28,067 bases of DNA, from contig CAUYUJ010016296.1 of NCBI GenBank assembly GCA_963575745.1, forward strand, positions 257,910-285,976. Direction: 5' to 3'. Below are positions 1 to 10,984 of this stretch, one piece after another (positions within the stretch are counted from its first letter, which is position 1; the number at the start of each line of letters is the position of its first letter). A program made the position numbers and the translations under genes. This DNA is from Prorocentrum cordatum (Eukaryota; Sar; Dinophyceae; Prorocentrales; Prorocentraceae). The notes under the pieces are model-generated. The model did no database searches. It saw nothing but the letters and a program-made list of their open reading frames with translations, and was not told where the DNA came from.

Positions 1-118
1 CTCCTCTCCTCTTCTCTCCTCTCCTTCTCTTCTTCTCCTCCCCTTCGCTTTTCCTCCTCCTCCTCCTCCTCCTCCTCCTCCTCCTCGTCCTCCTCCTCCT
101 TCTCCCCCACTTCTCTCT
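1..118. repeat. Polypyrimidine tract with (TCC)n core
   Basis: The + strand is almost purely C and T, with an uninterrupted TCC/CCT triplet core around 52-86. Such tracts can form intramolecular triplex DNA; that is known chemistry, not something shown here. No gene signal. Confidence 0.9.
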
Positions 119-127
119 TCGCGTTTC

Positions 128-775
128 GGCTCCACCGAAGGCCCCATTGGCTGCGTCCGCATTCGGCCCCGCCCCATCTTCGGCAGACACCTCACCACGC
201 TTCGTGGCTCCATAGGGATCTCCCCTGGAGGCCACTGTGGCTGCGTCCGCATGCGGCCCCGCCCCATTCCGGCACACCCCCTCATCCGTTTCGTGGACTC
301 ATAGGGAGCTCCACCGAATGGCCCAGTGGTTGCGTCCGCATGTGGCGGCGACCCTTCCTGGCAGACGCCTCACACGTTTCGTGGCCCCATGTAGGGAGCT
401 CCACCGAAGGCCCCAGTGACTGCGTCCCCATGCGGCTACGCCCCATTTCGGCACACCCCAGACCCACGGGGAGCTCCACCCAAGGGCCCAGTGGCTGCGT
501 CCGCACGTGGCCCCGGCCCATCTTCGGCATACTCCTCACACGTTTCGTGGGCACATATGGTGCTCCACCGATTGCCCCAGTGGCTGCGTTCGCATGCGCA
601 CCCGTCCCATTTCGGCAGACCTTTCCCATTTTTCGTGGCCCCATGTAGGGAGCTCCACCGAAGGCCCCAGTGACTGCGTCCCCATGCGGCTACGCCCCAT
701 TTCGGCAGACTATTACACGTTACGTGGCCCCACAGGGAGCTCCTCTGAAGGCCCCAGTGGCTGCGTCCGCATTGC
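128..775. repeat. ~90-bp GC-rich minisatellite, 8 copies
   Basis: The landmark CTGCGTCCGC, or a one-base variant, recurs at 151, 241, 330, 420, 495, 584, 674 and 761, giving steps of 90, 89, 90, 75, 89, 90 and 87. Each unit also carries GGGAGCTCCACCGAAGG, CCCCATTTCGGCA and CACGTTTCGTGG-like segments. The 75-bp step is an internal deletion. Overlapping frames are open on both strands for up to about 125 codons, but the steps are not consistently multiples of three, so one reading frame is not kept from copy to copy. I read it as non-coding tandem DNA. Confidence 0.92.
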
Positions 776-1320
776 TCGGAACGGTTCCGTTGATAGCCGC
801 CTCCTGTTTTCACATGGCTGGGTTCTTCGCCAGGCTAATTTCCGTGGGAACGGGGGAGGGGTGATGCACGCGGGTCATTCCGCCAGGCTAATTTTCACGC
901 GGGCCATGCACCCTCAGAAGATTACAGAAATTTTGCCAGGCAGTCCTTGGCATTCTACCGCGCCACACCGTGCCAAGGGGCAAGATGGCGGATTCTAGGC
1001 TAGGGGACTTCTGTTTGTCGTCATGGTGTACAGCAGCTATTCTTCAGACCTCGCCTCGGCATCGAGTCCGAATAAACGCATGGCTTACTTCACTGACAGC
1101 AGCGGAGCGGCGAGACTGGGGAGGCGGCGTATGCGCCCGCAGTGGCAGCGGCCTTGGTTGGCGCGGCAGCGGGTACCAGCAGGAGCGGCCCCCACCCTGC
1201 ACGGCACAGGGTAAATTGTTCTGACGGAATCAAGCGACTAGCTTGGGTCCGTGGCCAACAGACTACGCGGCTCGTGTGCCCACAGCCCTGGCCAGCAGCC
1301 GACCAACATTCGGGGGCGGC
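776..1320. other. Unique sequence, no recognisable gene
   Basis: Mostly single-copy GC-rich DNA. It contains a small direct duplication: CGCCAGGCTAATTT at 828 and again at 881, period 53. Short open frames of 60-90 codons occur (for example 1142-1420 on +) but show no recognisable domain. An AAGATGGCGG motif near 983 and an AATAAA near 1073 are isolated and not interpretable alone. Confidence 0.6.
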
Positions 1321-1503
1321 AAAGAGGGGGGTGAGGACGAGGGGGGGCAGATATCATGGCGGGGGCCATGATAGTTCCTCAGATTTCATGGTGCCTCTTC
1401 TTATTTCATTACGTCCCTGACCCCCCCCCCGGGCCGCGCACATGCACATGCCGCCGGCCATGATGTGCGCCCTCCCTCTTGGACGCCCCCCTTCTTGGCC
1501 GCC
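1321..1503 (+). repeat. Dispersed repeat, copy A
   Basis: About 180 bp that recurs at 24236-24420 in the same orientation. Shared landmarks in order: AAGAGGGGGGTGA, GGGGCCATGATA, CAGATTTCATGG, GCCTCTTCT, ATTTCA, ACGTCCCT, GGGCCGCGCAC, GCCATGAT, TGGACGCCCCCC and CTTGG. Substitutions and small indels separate the copies. No coding frame is shared over the whole length. It could be an old transposon remnant or another dispersed family; two copies are too few to define the ends. Confidence 0.82.
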
Positions 1504-2011
1504 ACCGAAACATGGGTCCGTGACCAACAGCCTCCCCACGGGTTTCATGAGCGTGAGGACTTCCGCTCGTGAAGCCGTTGCATGCGGGCACAGGTGAATG
1601 TGGTGTGCGAAATCTGTGCCGGTTGAACGTGACCCGTCATTGCCTGATTCGGTGGTTGCCATCATCGCCGCGTCGGAGGCATCAGTTGGGGGTACCTGGG
1701 CGTATGCAGATCGGGATGCATGTCGTTTGGCTTCGTCACCTTTGGTCGGCATCACGCAAGCGTGCTTCTGTTACCCAGTCTCCGATTTCCCGCCCGCCCG
1801 CCCGATTTCCCGTTTTACCCAATCTCCGATCATTGTGTTTATTTTGATTTCAGCCTTCATTGACTTCGGCCTCCCCCCCCGGGGGGGCGACGCGCTCAGA
1901 GCTCTTACAGTGTGTGCTCGGCGGCGGGCGCTTTCTGGCCAGACCAGATGGGTAACGACACGGTATGAGGTTAGCCAGCGTGGGCCCCAAACAGCCTGTT
2001 TCTGGCAACGT
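1504..2011. other. Unique sequence, no recognisable gene
   Basis: Mixed-composition DNA between the dispersed repeat and the satellite leader. It includes a short CCCGCCCGCCCG run near 1790-1803, flanked by near-repeats of CCAATCTCCGAT, and a C8/G7 palindrome near 1873-1887. An open frame on + (1598-2083) runs into the downstream minisatellite and matches nothing I recognise. Confidence 0.55.
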
Positions 2012-2141
2012 GTGCTGTGCAATCTGTGTAGTGCAACGTATGTGGTGCAATCTAGGTTATGCAATCAATGTTATGCAATCTGAGAGTGGCAATCTGTGTG
2101 GTGCTGTATATGTGGTGCAGTCTATGTGGTGCGATTGACTA
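2012..2141. repeat. 14-bp TGTGGTGCAATC minisatellite, first block
   Basis: Degenerate repeats of CTATGTGGTGCAAT. Variants replace GGTGC with GTTATGC or GAGTGGC. The same family precedes several satellite units (about 5170-5240, 7930-8290, 9780-9860, 10990-11075, 12085-12145, 16390-16430), so it behaves as part of the satellite leader. Confidence 0.88.
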
Positions 2142-3090
2142 CCCTGCACCGCGCCTGACCACTCCACTGCTCGCGCAAACATCCCACCAACCAACCCGCA
2201 ACTTGGTTTGCAAAATCTCTTGAGACCGTGACGGTGGGTACCAAATGGCACTTCGCAACGACAGCGACGCCGACGACGACAGCGACAACGACGACGACGC
2301 CGCCGACAACGACTTCGACGACACCGACGACGTCTCCAACGACTTCGACGACGCTGACAACGACGACGACGACGACGACGACACCGACGACGACGACGAC
2401 GCCTCCGACGCCGACGCCGACGACGACGACGACGATGACAACGACGACGACGATGACGACGCCGACGACGACGACAACGACGACACCGACGACACCGACG
2501 ACGACGTCAACGACGCCGACGACGACGACGACGATGACGGCGGCGACGACGACGACGCCGACGCCGACGACGACGAAGACGACGACGACGTTGCCAACGA
2601 AGACGACGACGAGGGAGGAGGGAGGACGACGACGGCGACAACGACGACAACGACGACAACGACGAGGGAGGAGGGAGGACGGCGACGACGCGAACGACGA
2701 AGAAGGAGGAAGGACGGCGACGCCGACGACGACAACGACGAGGGAGGAGGGAACACGACGACGAGGACAACGACGACGACGACGACGACGGCGACGAAAT
2801 AGGAGGGACGACGACGAGACGCCGACGACGGACGACGACGACGACGAGAGAGGAGGAGGAAGGACGACCACGGCGACAACGACGACGGAAACGACCACGA
2901 CGCCAAAGAGGAGGACGACGACGAGCACGAGGAAAGACAGAGGACGACGTAGGCGACGACGACGACGACGCGGGAGGAGGGAGGACGGCGACGACGACGA
3001 CGACGCAAGAGCGCGCGCGCACGCTTTTGTTGAAAATCCGTGTTGCGAAACTTTGTGTTTTTGTAGGTTTTTTGGAAGCACGATTTTGAC

Positions 3091-3151
3091 ATCCTTCCGA
3101 AACCGATGGGTTTTGAAGGATTTCGGCATACGCGCGCGACGACGCGCGCGT
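3091..3151 (+). other. Paired hairpins of tail half-module A (reference copy, unit 1)
   Basis: Hairpin H1: ATCCTTC (3091-3097) pairs with GAAGGAT (3115-3121), with an inner AAACC/GGTTT stem; most units extend this to GAAATCCTTC/GAAGGATTTC. Hairpin H2: ACGCGCGCG (3130-3138), loop ACGA, CGCGCGCGT (3143-3151), extended outward by GCA/TGC past one mismatch. Versions of both recur in nearly all half-modules of the array. Confidence 0.8.
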
Positions 3152-3382
3152 CTGCACCTGGTCCCGTTTTTTGCAGAGGATTCTCGCGACGGCACACGCG
3201 CAAGGGCGTTCGACAGATTTCGACATGCGCGCGCGCGAAGCCCGTTTGGTAGCATTTTGTGAAAATCTTGAAAAACCCATGGTTTTCTTGAGATTTCGCA
3301 AGAGCTCGCGCGTAAGCTTTTTTAGCAAATCAGTGTTGCGAAACCCTGTGCTTTTGTATGTTTTTTTGGGAAACTCGATGGC

Positions 3383-3450
3383 GAAATCCTTCCGACACCG
3401 AAGGTTTTTGAAGGATTTCGGCATGCGCGCGCGACGACGCGCGCGTGTGC
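3383..3450 (+). other. Paired hairpins of tail half-module B (reference copy, unit 1)
   Basis: H1: GAAATCCTTC (3383-3392) with GAAGGATTTC (3410-3419), inner ACC/GGT. H2: CGCGCGCG (3426-3433), loop ACGA, CGCGCGCG (3438-3445), then two G-T wobble pairs and three Watson-Crick pairs out to GCA/TGC (3421-3450). Same architecture as half-module A, about 293 bp away. Confidence 0.8.
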
Positions 3451-3717
3451 ACATCGTCTCATTTTTACAAGGGATTCGTGAACAAGTCTTATGTTAGAAC
3501 AACATGTCCCCGCTTATCGTTTTTTTGTTGTTTTGTTTTGTTTTGTTTTTTGTACACGGGAACCTCAGGGGGACCGATCCCTTTTCCCTTGCGAATGTGT
3601 AAATTCATATTTAGGATGGACATGTGGTCATAATCGTATATGATTTACATACCCGAAAGGGGGGCGGATAACGCCGGGGGGGGTGGTAGAGTCTAAATTT
3701 TTTCAGGAGAATTCATG

Positions 3718-3941
3718 TTGACTCTTGAAGCTGTCCCTTCCACTGCTCGTGCAAACATCCCACCTTCCCACTCGCAACTTGGTTGCAAGATCTCTTAAGA
3801 CCGTGATGGTGGGTACCAAATGGCACTTGGCAGCGACAGCGACGCCGAGGACGACAGCGACAACGACGACGACGACACCGATGACGACGACGACGACGAC
3901 GACACCGACGACGTCTCCGACGACTTCGCCGACGACGACGA

Positions 3942-3972
<31 letters not shown>

Positions 3973-4453
3973 TGCGACACCGACGCCGACGAAGACGACG
4001 ATGACGACGCCGACGACGACGGCGACGACGCCGACGACGAGGACGACGACGATGACGCCGACGACGACGACGACGATGACGGCGGCGACGACGACGACGA
4101 TGACGACGACGACGCCGACGACGACGACGTCGCCAACGACGACGACGAAGACGACGAGGGAGGAGGGAGGACGACGACGGCGACAACGACGAAATGACGA
4201 GGGAGGAGGGAGGACGGCGACGACGCGAACGACAAAGAAGGTGGGAGGACGGCGACGCCGACGACGACAACGACGATGGAGGAGGGAAGACGACGACGAT
4301 GACGACGACGGCGACGAAATAGAAGGGATGACGACAAGACGCCGACGACGGATTACGACGACGGGGGAGGAGGAAGGACGACCACGGCGACAACGACGAC
4401 GGAAATGACGACGACGACAAAGAGGACGACGACGACGACGAGGAACGACAGAG

Positions 4454-4487
<34 letters not shown>

Positions 4488-5099
4488 CAAGAGCGCGCGC
4501 GCACGCTTTTGCTGAAAATCCGTGTTGCGAAACCCTGTGTTTCTGTACGTTTTTTGGATACTCGATTTTATAATCTTTCCGAAACCGAAGGTTTTGAAGG
4601 ATGTCGGCATGCGCGCGGGAGGGCGCGCGCGCGTGCACTTCGCTTTTTTTTTCATAGTATTCTCGCGACGGCACGCGCGCAAGGGCGTTCGAACGATTTC
4701 GACATGCGCGCGCGAAGTCCGTTTGGTAGTGTTTTTTTTGTTGGGGGGGGAAATCTTGAAAAACTATGGTTTTCTGGAGATTTCGCAAGAGTGCGCGTGT
4801 AAGCTTTTTTAGAACATCAGTGCTGAAAAAAAACACGGTTAAAAAAACCATGTGTTTTGGAAACTCGATTTTAAAATCCTTCCGAAACCGAAGGTTGTTG
4901 AAGGATTCCTGCATGCGCGCGCGACGCTTTTTTTGCAAGGGCTTCTTGAAAACCTATGAGTTTTGATGAGCGAGTGTGCGCGCATAGTTTTTTTTTGGAG
5001 AGGGTGGCGGGGGGGGCCGATACCGGTTTGGATGGGATAGTTTGAATTCGCAGGTAGGATGGACATTGGGTCAGAATCCTATGTGTTTTGCTCTTTTTG

Positions 5100-5161
<62 letters not shown>

Positions 5162-5164
5162 ATA
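3718..5164 (+). repeat. Satellite unit 2 (type I, diverged tail)
   Basis: Anchor at 3753, palindrome variant ACCGTGATGGT at 3800, GAC block 3832-4486, half-module A 4487-4784, half-module B from 4785. In half-module B the GC hairpin is cut after its left arm, near 4915-4928. The tail carries TTCGAACGATTTCG where most units have TTCGACAGATTTCG; only unit 7 shares this. The end segment also matches unit 7 (GGATGGACATTGGGTCAGAA) and ends in a long TA microsatellite. Confidence 0.88.
5100..5164. repeat. (TA)n microsatellite
   Basis: About 65 bp of nearly perfect alternating TA, with one C near 5112 and one phase shift near 5150. It sits at the junction of units 2 and 3. Shorter TA tracts sit in the end segments of units 6 (10804-10820) and 10 (16217-16237), so this part of the unit is prone to TA expansion. 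Confidence 0.95.
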
Positions 5165-6520
5165 GGAAATCCATGTTATGCAATATGAGTGTGGCAATCA
5201 GTGTGGTGCTTCATATGTGCTACAGTCTATGTGGTGCAATCCACTTTGACTGTCTTGAAGCTGTCCTCTCCATTGCTCGTGCAAACATCCCACCCACCCA
5301 CCCGCAACTTGGTTTGCAAAACCTGTTCAGACCGACTACGACGACACCGACGACAACGACTAGGACGACACCGACGACGTCTCTGACGACTTCGACGACG
5401 ACAACGACGCCGACGCCGACGAAGACGAAGACGACGACGACGACGCCAACGAAGCGACGACGAGGGAGGAAGGACGACGACGGCGACAACGACGACAACG
5501 ACGACAACGATGAGGGAGGAGGGAGGACGGCGACGACGCGAACGACGACGAAGGAGGAAGGACGGCGACGCCGACGACGACAACGACGAGGGAGGAGGGA
5601 AGACGACGACGACAACGCCGACGACGACGGCGACGAAATAGGAGGGACGACGACGAGACGCCGACGACGGACGACGACGACGACGGGAGGAGGAGGAAGG
5701 ACGACCACGGCGACAACGACGACGGAAACGACCACGACGCCAAAGAGGACGACGACGACGAACACGAGGAAAGACAGAGGACGACGTGGCGACGACGACG
5801 ACGACGACGCGGGAGGAGGGAGGACGGCGACGACGACGACGACGACGCAAGAGCGCGCGCGCACGCTTTTGTTGAAAATCCGTGTTGCGAAACCTTGGTT
5901 TTTTGTAGGTTTTTTGGACGCGCGATTTCGAAATCCTTCCGAAACAGATGGGTTTTGAAGGATTTCGGCGTACGCGCGCGACGACGCGCGCGTCTGCACT
6001 TCGTTCTATTTTTTGCAGAGGATTCTCGCGACCTCACACGCGCAAGGGCGTTCGACAGATTTCGACATGCGCGCGCTCGAAGCCCGTTTGGTAGCATTTT
6101 TTGAAAATCTTGAAAAACCCATGGTTTTCTTCTGATTTCGCAAGAGCTCGCGCAGAAGCTTTTTTAGCAAATCAGTGTTGCGAAACCCTGTGTTTTTGTA
6201 TGTTATTTGGAAACTCGATTGCGAAATCCTTCCGGCACCGAAGGTTTTTGAAGGATTCCGGCATGCGCTCGCGACGACGCGCGCGTGCGCACTTCGTCCA
6301 GTTTTTTGCAAGGGATTCAGGAAAAAGTGCTATGTTGGAACAAAACATGTCACCGCATAGTGTTTTTTACAAGGGAACCGCAGGGGGGGGGATACCGGCT
6401 TGGCTGGGATGGTATGAATTCATATTTAGGATGGACATGTGGTCAGAATCGTATGTGATTTACAGCACGCGCGGGGGAACCGATAAGTCCGGGGGTGGGG
6501 TAGAATCTATTACTCTTTTG
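5165..6520 (+). repeat. Satellite unit 3 (type II)
   Basis: The leader has a short 14-bp minisatellite (5175-5240) with the anchor at 5283. GAC block 5331-5846, half-module A 5847-6139, half-module B 6140 to about 6330, end segment with G-runs to 6520. It is closely similar to units 4, 8 and 9. Its leader, with GTGGTGCTTCATATGTGCT, is matched only by unit 8. Confidence 0.9.
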
Positions 6521-7823
6521 GCCACTTTGACTGTCTTGAAGCTGTCCTCTCCATTGCTCGTGCAAACATCCCACCCACCCACCCGCAACTTGGTTTGCAA
6601 AACCTGTTCAGACCGACTACGACGACACCGACGACAACGACTAGGACGACACCGACGACGTCTCCGACGACTTCGACGACGACAACGACGCCGACGCCGA
6701 CGAAGACGAAGACGACGACGACGACGACGCCAACGAAGGCGACGACGAGGGAGGAGGAAGGACGACGACGGCGACAACGACGACAACGACGACAACGACG
6801 AGGGAGGAGGGAGGACGGCGACGACGCGAACGACGACGAAGGAGGAAGGACGGCGACGCCGACGACGACAACGACGAGGGAGGAGGGAAGACGACGACGA
6901 CAACGACGACGACGACGGCGACGAAATAGGAGGGACGACGACGAGACGCCGACGACGGACGACGACGACGACGAGGGAGGAGGAGGAAGGACGACCACGG
7001 CGACAACGACGACGGAAACGACCACGACGCCAAAGAGGACGACGACGACGAACACGAGGAAAGACAGAGGACGACGTGGGCGACGACGACGACGACGACG
7101 ACGCGGGAGGAGGGAGGACGGCGACGACGATGACGACGACGCAAGAGCGCGCGCGCACGCTTTTGTTGAAAATCCGTGTTGCGAAACCTTGGGTTTTTGT
7201 AGGTTTTTTGGACGCGCGATTTCGAAATCCTTCCGAAACAAATGGGTTTTGAAGGATTTCGGCGTACGCGCGCGACGACGCGCGCGTCTGCACCTCGTCC
7301 CATTTGTTGCAGAGGATTCTCGCGACGGCACACGCGCAAGGGCGTTCGACAGATTTCGACATGCGCGCGCGCGAAGCCCGTTGAGTAACATTTTTTGAAA
7401 ATCTTGAAAAACCCATGGTTTTCTTCTGATTTCGCAAGAGCTCGCGCAGAAGTTTTTTTAGCAAATCAGTGTTGCGAAACCCTGTGTTTTTGTATGTTAT
7501 TTGGAAACTCGATTGCGAAATCCTTCCGGCACCGAAGGTTTTTGAAGGATTCCGGCATGCGCGCGTGACGACGCGCGCGTGTGCACTTCGTCCCGTTTTT
7601 TGCAAGGGTATCGTGAAAATGTGCTATGTTGGAACAAAAAATGTCACCGCATAGTGTTTTTTACAAGGGAACCGCGGGGGGGGATACCGGCTTGGCTGGG
7701 ATGGTATGAGTTCATATTTAGGATAGACATGTGGTCAGAATCATATGTGATTTACAGCACGCGCGGGGGAACCGATAAGTCCGGGGTGGTGGTGGAATCT
7801 CTTACACTTTTAGAAAGGAGAAT
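6521..7823 (+). repeat. Satellite unit 4 (type II)
   Basis: It lacks the 14-bp minisatellite: the end segment of unit 3 passes directly into CCACTTTGACTGTCTTGAAG. Unit 9 has the same shortened junction. Anchor 6564, GAC block 6613-7140, half-module A 7141-7433, half-module B from 7434, end segment with two G-runs. In the half-module B GC hairpin one arm has a C-to-T change that would still pair as G-U in RNA. Confidence 0.9.
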
Positions 7824-7836
7824 CGATGTGGTGAAA

Positions 7837-7896
7837 CATATGTATGTGTGTATGTATGTACGTACGTATGTATGTATGTATATATATATATACATC
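7837..7896. repeat. GTAT/TA compound microsatellite
   Basis: GTAT repeats with a palindromic GTACGTAC step, followed by alternating TA. A matching tract opens unit 11 (about 16320-16362), followed in both by GGGTGCAAGCT. Confidence 0.9.
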
Positions 7897-7929
7897 GATA
7901 TTTATATTGGGTGCAAGCTGGGTTGAGCA

Positions 7930-8295
7930 ACCTTTGTGGTGCAATATATGTGGTGCAACCTATGTTGTCCAATCTATGTGGTGCAATCTAGGTGGCACAA
8001 CATGTGATGTGCAATCTATGTGGAGCAACCGATGCGGTGCATTATATGTGGTGCAATATGTGTGGTGCAGTTTTATGCGGTACAATCCATGCTGTACAAT
8101 ATATGTGGAGCAGACTGGGTGTTGCATGCAGTTTATTTGGTGCAATTCACGATGTGTGATAATATTTATCGTGCAGTCTATGATGTACAATCTGTATTGA
8201 GCAGCATTTTTGGTGCCATCTCGGCTCTGCAATATACGTGGAGCAATCTAGGTTGTGCAATCTATGTGGAGCAACTTATGTGGTGCAATTAATCT
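7930..8295. repeat. 14-bp minisatellite, longest block
   Basis: About 25 degenerate copies of CTATGTGGTGCAAT; several consecutive copies keep an exact 14-bp step (around 7975-8060). Because 14 is not a multiple of three, the open frames here repeat with a 14-residue cycle on both strands. They are not evidence of a gene. Confidence 0.92.
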
Positions 8296-9021
8296 TGACC
8301 GTCTTGAAGCTGTCCTCTCCACTGCTCGTGCAAACATCCCACCCTCCCACCCGCAACTTGGTCGCAAGACCTCTTCAGACAAGACCGTGACGGTAGGTAC
8401 TGCATGGCACTTGGCCACGACACCGATGCCGACGACGACAGCGACATCGACGACGACGGCGCCGCCGACAGCGACTGCGACGACACCGACGACGTCTCCA
8501 ATGTTTTCGACGACGACAACGACGACGACGACACCGACGACGACGACAACGACGCCGACGACGACGACGAAGACGACGACGACGTCGCCAACGGAGACGA
8601 CGACGAGGGAGGAGAAAAAACGACGACGGCGACAACGACGACAACGACGATGGAGGAGGGAAGACGGCGACGACGCCAACGACGAAGAAGGAGGAAGGAC
8701 GGCGACGCCGACGACGACAACGACGAGGGAGGAGGGAAGACGACGACGATGACAACGACGACGAAGACGACGACGACGGCGACGAAATGAAAGGACGACG
8801 ACGAGACGCCGACGACGGACGACGACGACGAGGGAGGAGGATAACGACGAGGGAGGAGTGAAGACCACGACGACGACGACGACGACGACGCGACGAAATA
8901 GGAGGGACAACGACGAGACGCCGACGAAGACAACGAGGGAGGAAGGACGACCACGGCGACAACGACGACGGAAACGACGACGACGCCAAGACGACGACAA
9001 CGACGACGAGGAAAGACAGAA

Positions 9022-9053
<32 letters not shown>

Positions 9054-9771
9054 GGGAGGAGGGAGGACGACGACGACGACGACGACGCAAGAGCGCGCGC
9101 GCACGCTTTTGTTGAAAATCCGTGTTGCGAAACCTTGGGTTCTTGTAGGTTTTTTGGACGCACGATTTTGAAATCCTTCTGAAACCGATGGTTTTTGAAA
9201 GATTTCGGCATACGCCCGCGACGACGCGCGCGTCTGCACTTCGTCCCATTTTTTGCAGAGGATTCTCGCGACGGCACACGCGCAAGGGCGTTCGACTGAT
9301 TTCGACATGCGCGCGCGCGAAGCCCGTTTGGTAGCATTTTGTGAACATCTTGGAAAACCTATGGTTTTCTTAAGATTTCGCAAGAGCTCGCGCGGAAGTT
9401 TTTTTAGCAAATCCGTGTTGCGAAACCCTGTGTTTTTGTATGTTTTTCGGAAACTCGATTGCGAAATCCTTCCGGCACCGAAGGTTTTTGAAGGATTTCG
9501 GCATGCGCGCGCGACGACGCGCGCGTGTGCACTTCGTCCCATTTTTTTGCAAGGGATTCGTGAAAAAGTGTTATGTTAGAACAAACATGTCACCGCATAG
9601 TGTTCTTTACAAGGGAACCGCAGGGGGGGGGATACCGGCTTGGCTGGGATAGTAGGAATTCATATTTAGGATGGACATGTGGTCAGAATCATATGTAATT
9701 TGCAGCACGCGCGGGGTAACCAATAAGTCCGGGGGGGGGGTAAAATCTATTAGTTTTTCAGAAAGGAGAGT

Positions 9772-10984
9772 CCATGTTGTAATGTATAGTGTGCAGCTTA
9801 TGTTGTATACTATACATTGTGCGGTCTATGTGGTGCAATATATGTGGTGCAATCCACTTTGACAGTCTTGAAGCTGTCCTCTCCACTGCTCGCGCAAACA
9901 TCCCACCCACCCACCCGCAACTTGGTTTGCAAAACCTCTTCAGACCGACTACGACGACACCGACGACAACTATTCGGACGACACACGACGGCGACAACGA
10001 CGACAACGACGACAACGACGAGGGAGGAGGGAGGACGGCGACGACGCGAACGACGACGAAGGAGGAAGGACGGCGACGCCGACGACGACAACGACGAGGG
10101 AGGAGGGAAGACGACGACGACGACGACGACGACGCGACGAAATAGGAGGGACGACGACGAGACGCCGACGACGGACGACGACGACGACGAGGGAGGAGGA
10201 GGAAGGACGACCACGGCGACAACGACGACGGAAACGACCACGACGCCAAAGAGGACGACGACGACGATCACGAGAAAAGACAGGACGACGTAGGCGACGA
10301 CGACGACGACGCGGGAGGAGGGAGGACGGCGACGACGACGACGACGACGCATGAGCGCGCGCGCACGCTTTTGTTGAAAATGCGTGTTGCGAAACCTTCG
10401 GTTTTTGTAGGTTTTTTGGACACACGATTTTGGAATCCTTCCGAAACCGATGGGTTTTGAAGGTTTCCGGCGTACGCGCGCGACGCCGCGCGCGTCTGCT
10501 CTTCGTTTCATTTTTTGCAGAAGATTCTCGCGACGGCACACGCGCAAGGGCGTTCGACAGATTTCGACATGCGCGCGCGAAGCCCGTCTGGTAGCATTTT
10601 GTGAACATCTTGAAAAACCAATGGTTTTCTTAAGATTTCGCAAGAGCTCGCGCAGAAGCTTTCTTAGCAAATCCGTGTTGCGAAACCCTGTGTTTTTGTA
10701 TGTTTGTTGGAAACTCGATTGCGAAATCCTTCCGGCTCCGAAGGTTTTTGAAGGATTTCGGCATGCGCGCGCGACGACGCGCGCGTGCGCATTTTTTTCT
10801 TTCATATATATATATATATAAACAGAGAACCTCAGGGAGGGGAAACTGGCCTAGCTGGGATGAGATGATTTTCATATTTAGGATGGACGAGTGTACAACA
10901 TATATTTGAAATTAGATTCTCCCAGGGGGAAGCGTTAAGTCCGGGGGGGGGGTAGAGTCTATTCTTTTTTAGAAAGGAGAATCT
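9772..10984 (+). repeat. Satellite unit 6 (type II, shortest GAC block)
   Basis: 14-bp leader to about 9860, anchor 9896, GAC block 9945-10348 (about 400 bp, the shortest), half-module A from GCATGAGCGCGCG at 10349, half-module B from 10640. It shares with unit 11 AAAATGCGTG (others have AAAATCCGTG), the GC-hairpin loop ACGC (others mostly ACGA), and the end-segment motif GGATGGACGAGTGT, which unit 10 also has. A TA tract sits at 10804-10820. Confidence 0.9.

Larger units (their letters stand above)
2142..3717 (+). repeat. Satellite unit 1 (type I)
   Basis: Leader segment with the anchor at 2177 and the perfect palindrome ACCGTGACGGT at 2225-2235. GAC block 2261-3004. Tail half-module A starts at GCAAGAGCGCGCG (3005), half-module B at GCAAGAGCTCGCG (3298). 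End segment to 3717 includes a T-rich (TTTTG)n run at about 3520-3551 and G-runs. The GAC block is interrupted by purine islands of the form GGGAGGAGGGAGGA near 2613, 2666, 2742 and 2972. An ATG at 2245 opens a frame of 185 codons that is almost all Asp at first; its sister frames read Thr or Arg, so I treat it as repeat-derived. Confidence 0.9.
7824..9771 (+). repeat. Satellite unit 5 (type I, longest leader)
   Basis: The longest unit. It opens with a GTAT/TA microsatellite (7837-7896) and a 14-bp minisatellite of about 365 bp. Anchor 8332, palindrome ACCGTGACGGT at 8384, GAC block 8411-9086, half-module A 9087-9379, half-module B from 9380. Inside the GAC block the landmark GCGACGAAAT occurs twice, about 111 bp apart, where other units have it once, which indicates a local duplication. 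Confidence 0.9.

Noticed and set aside
979-992. AAGATGGCGG promoter-type motif
   Set aside because: A single short match to a motif known from animals; no gene follows and the lineage is unknown.
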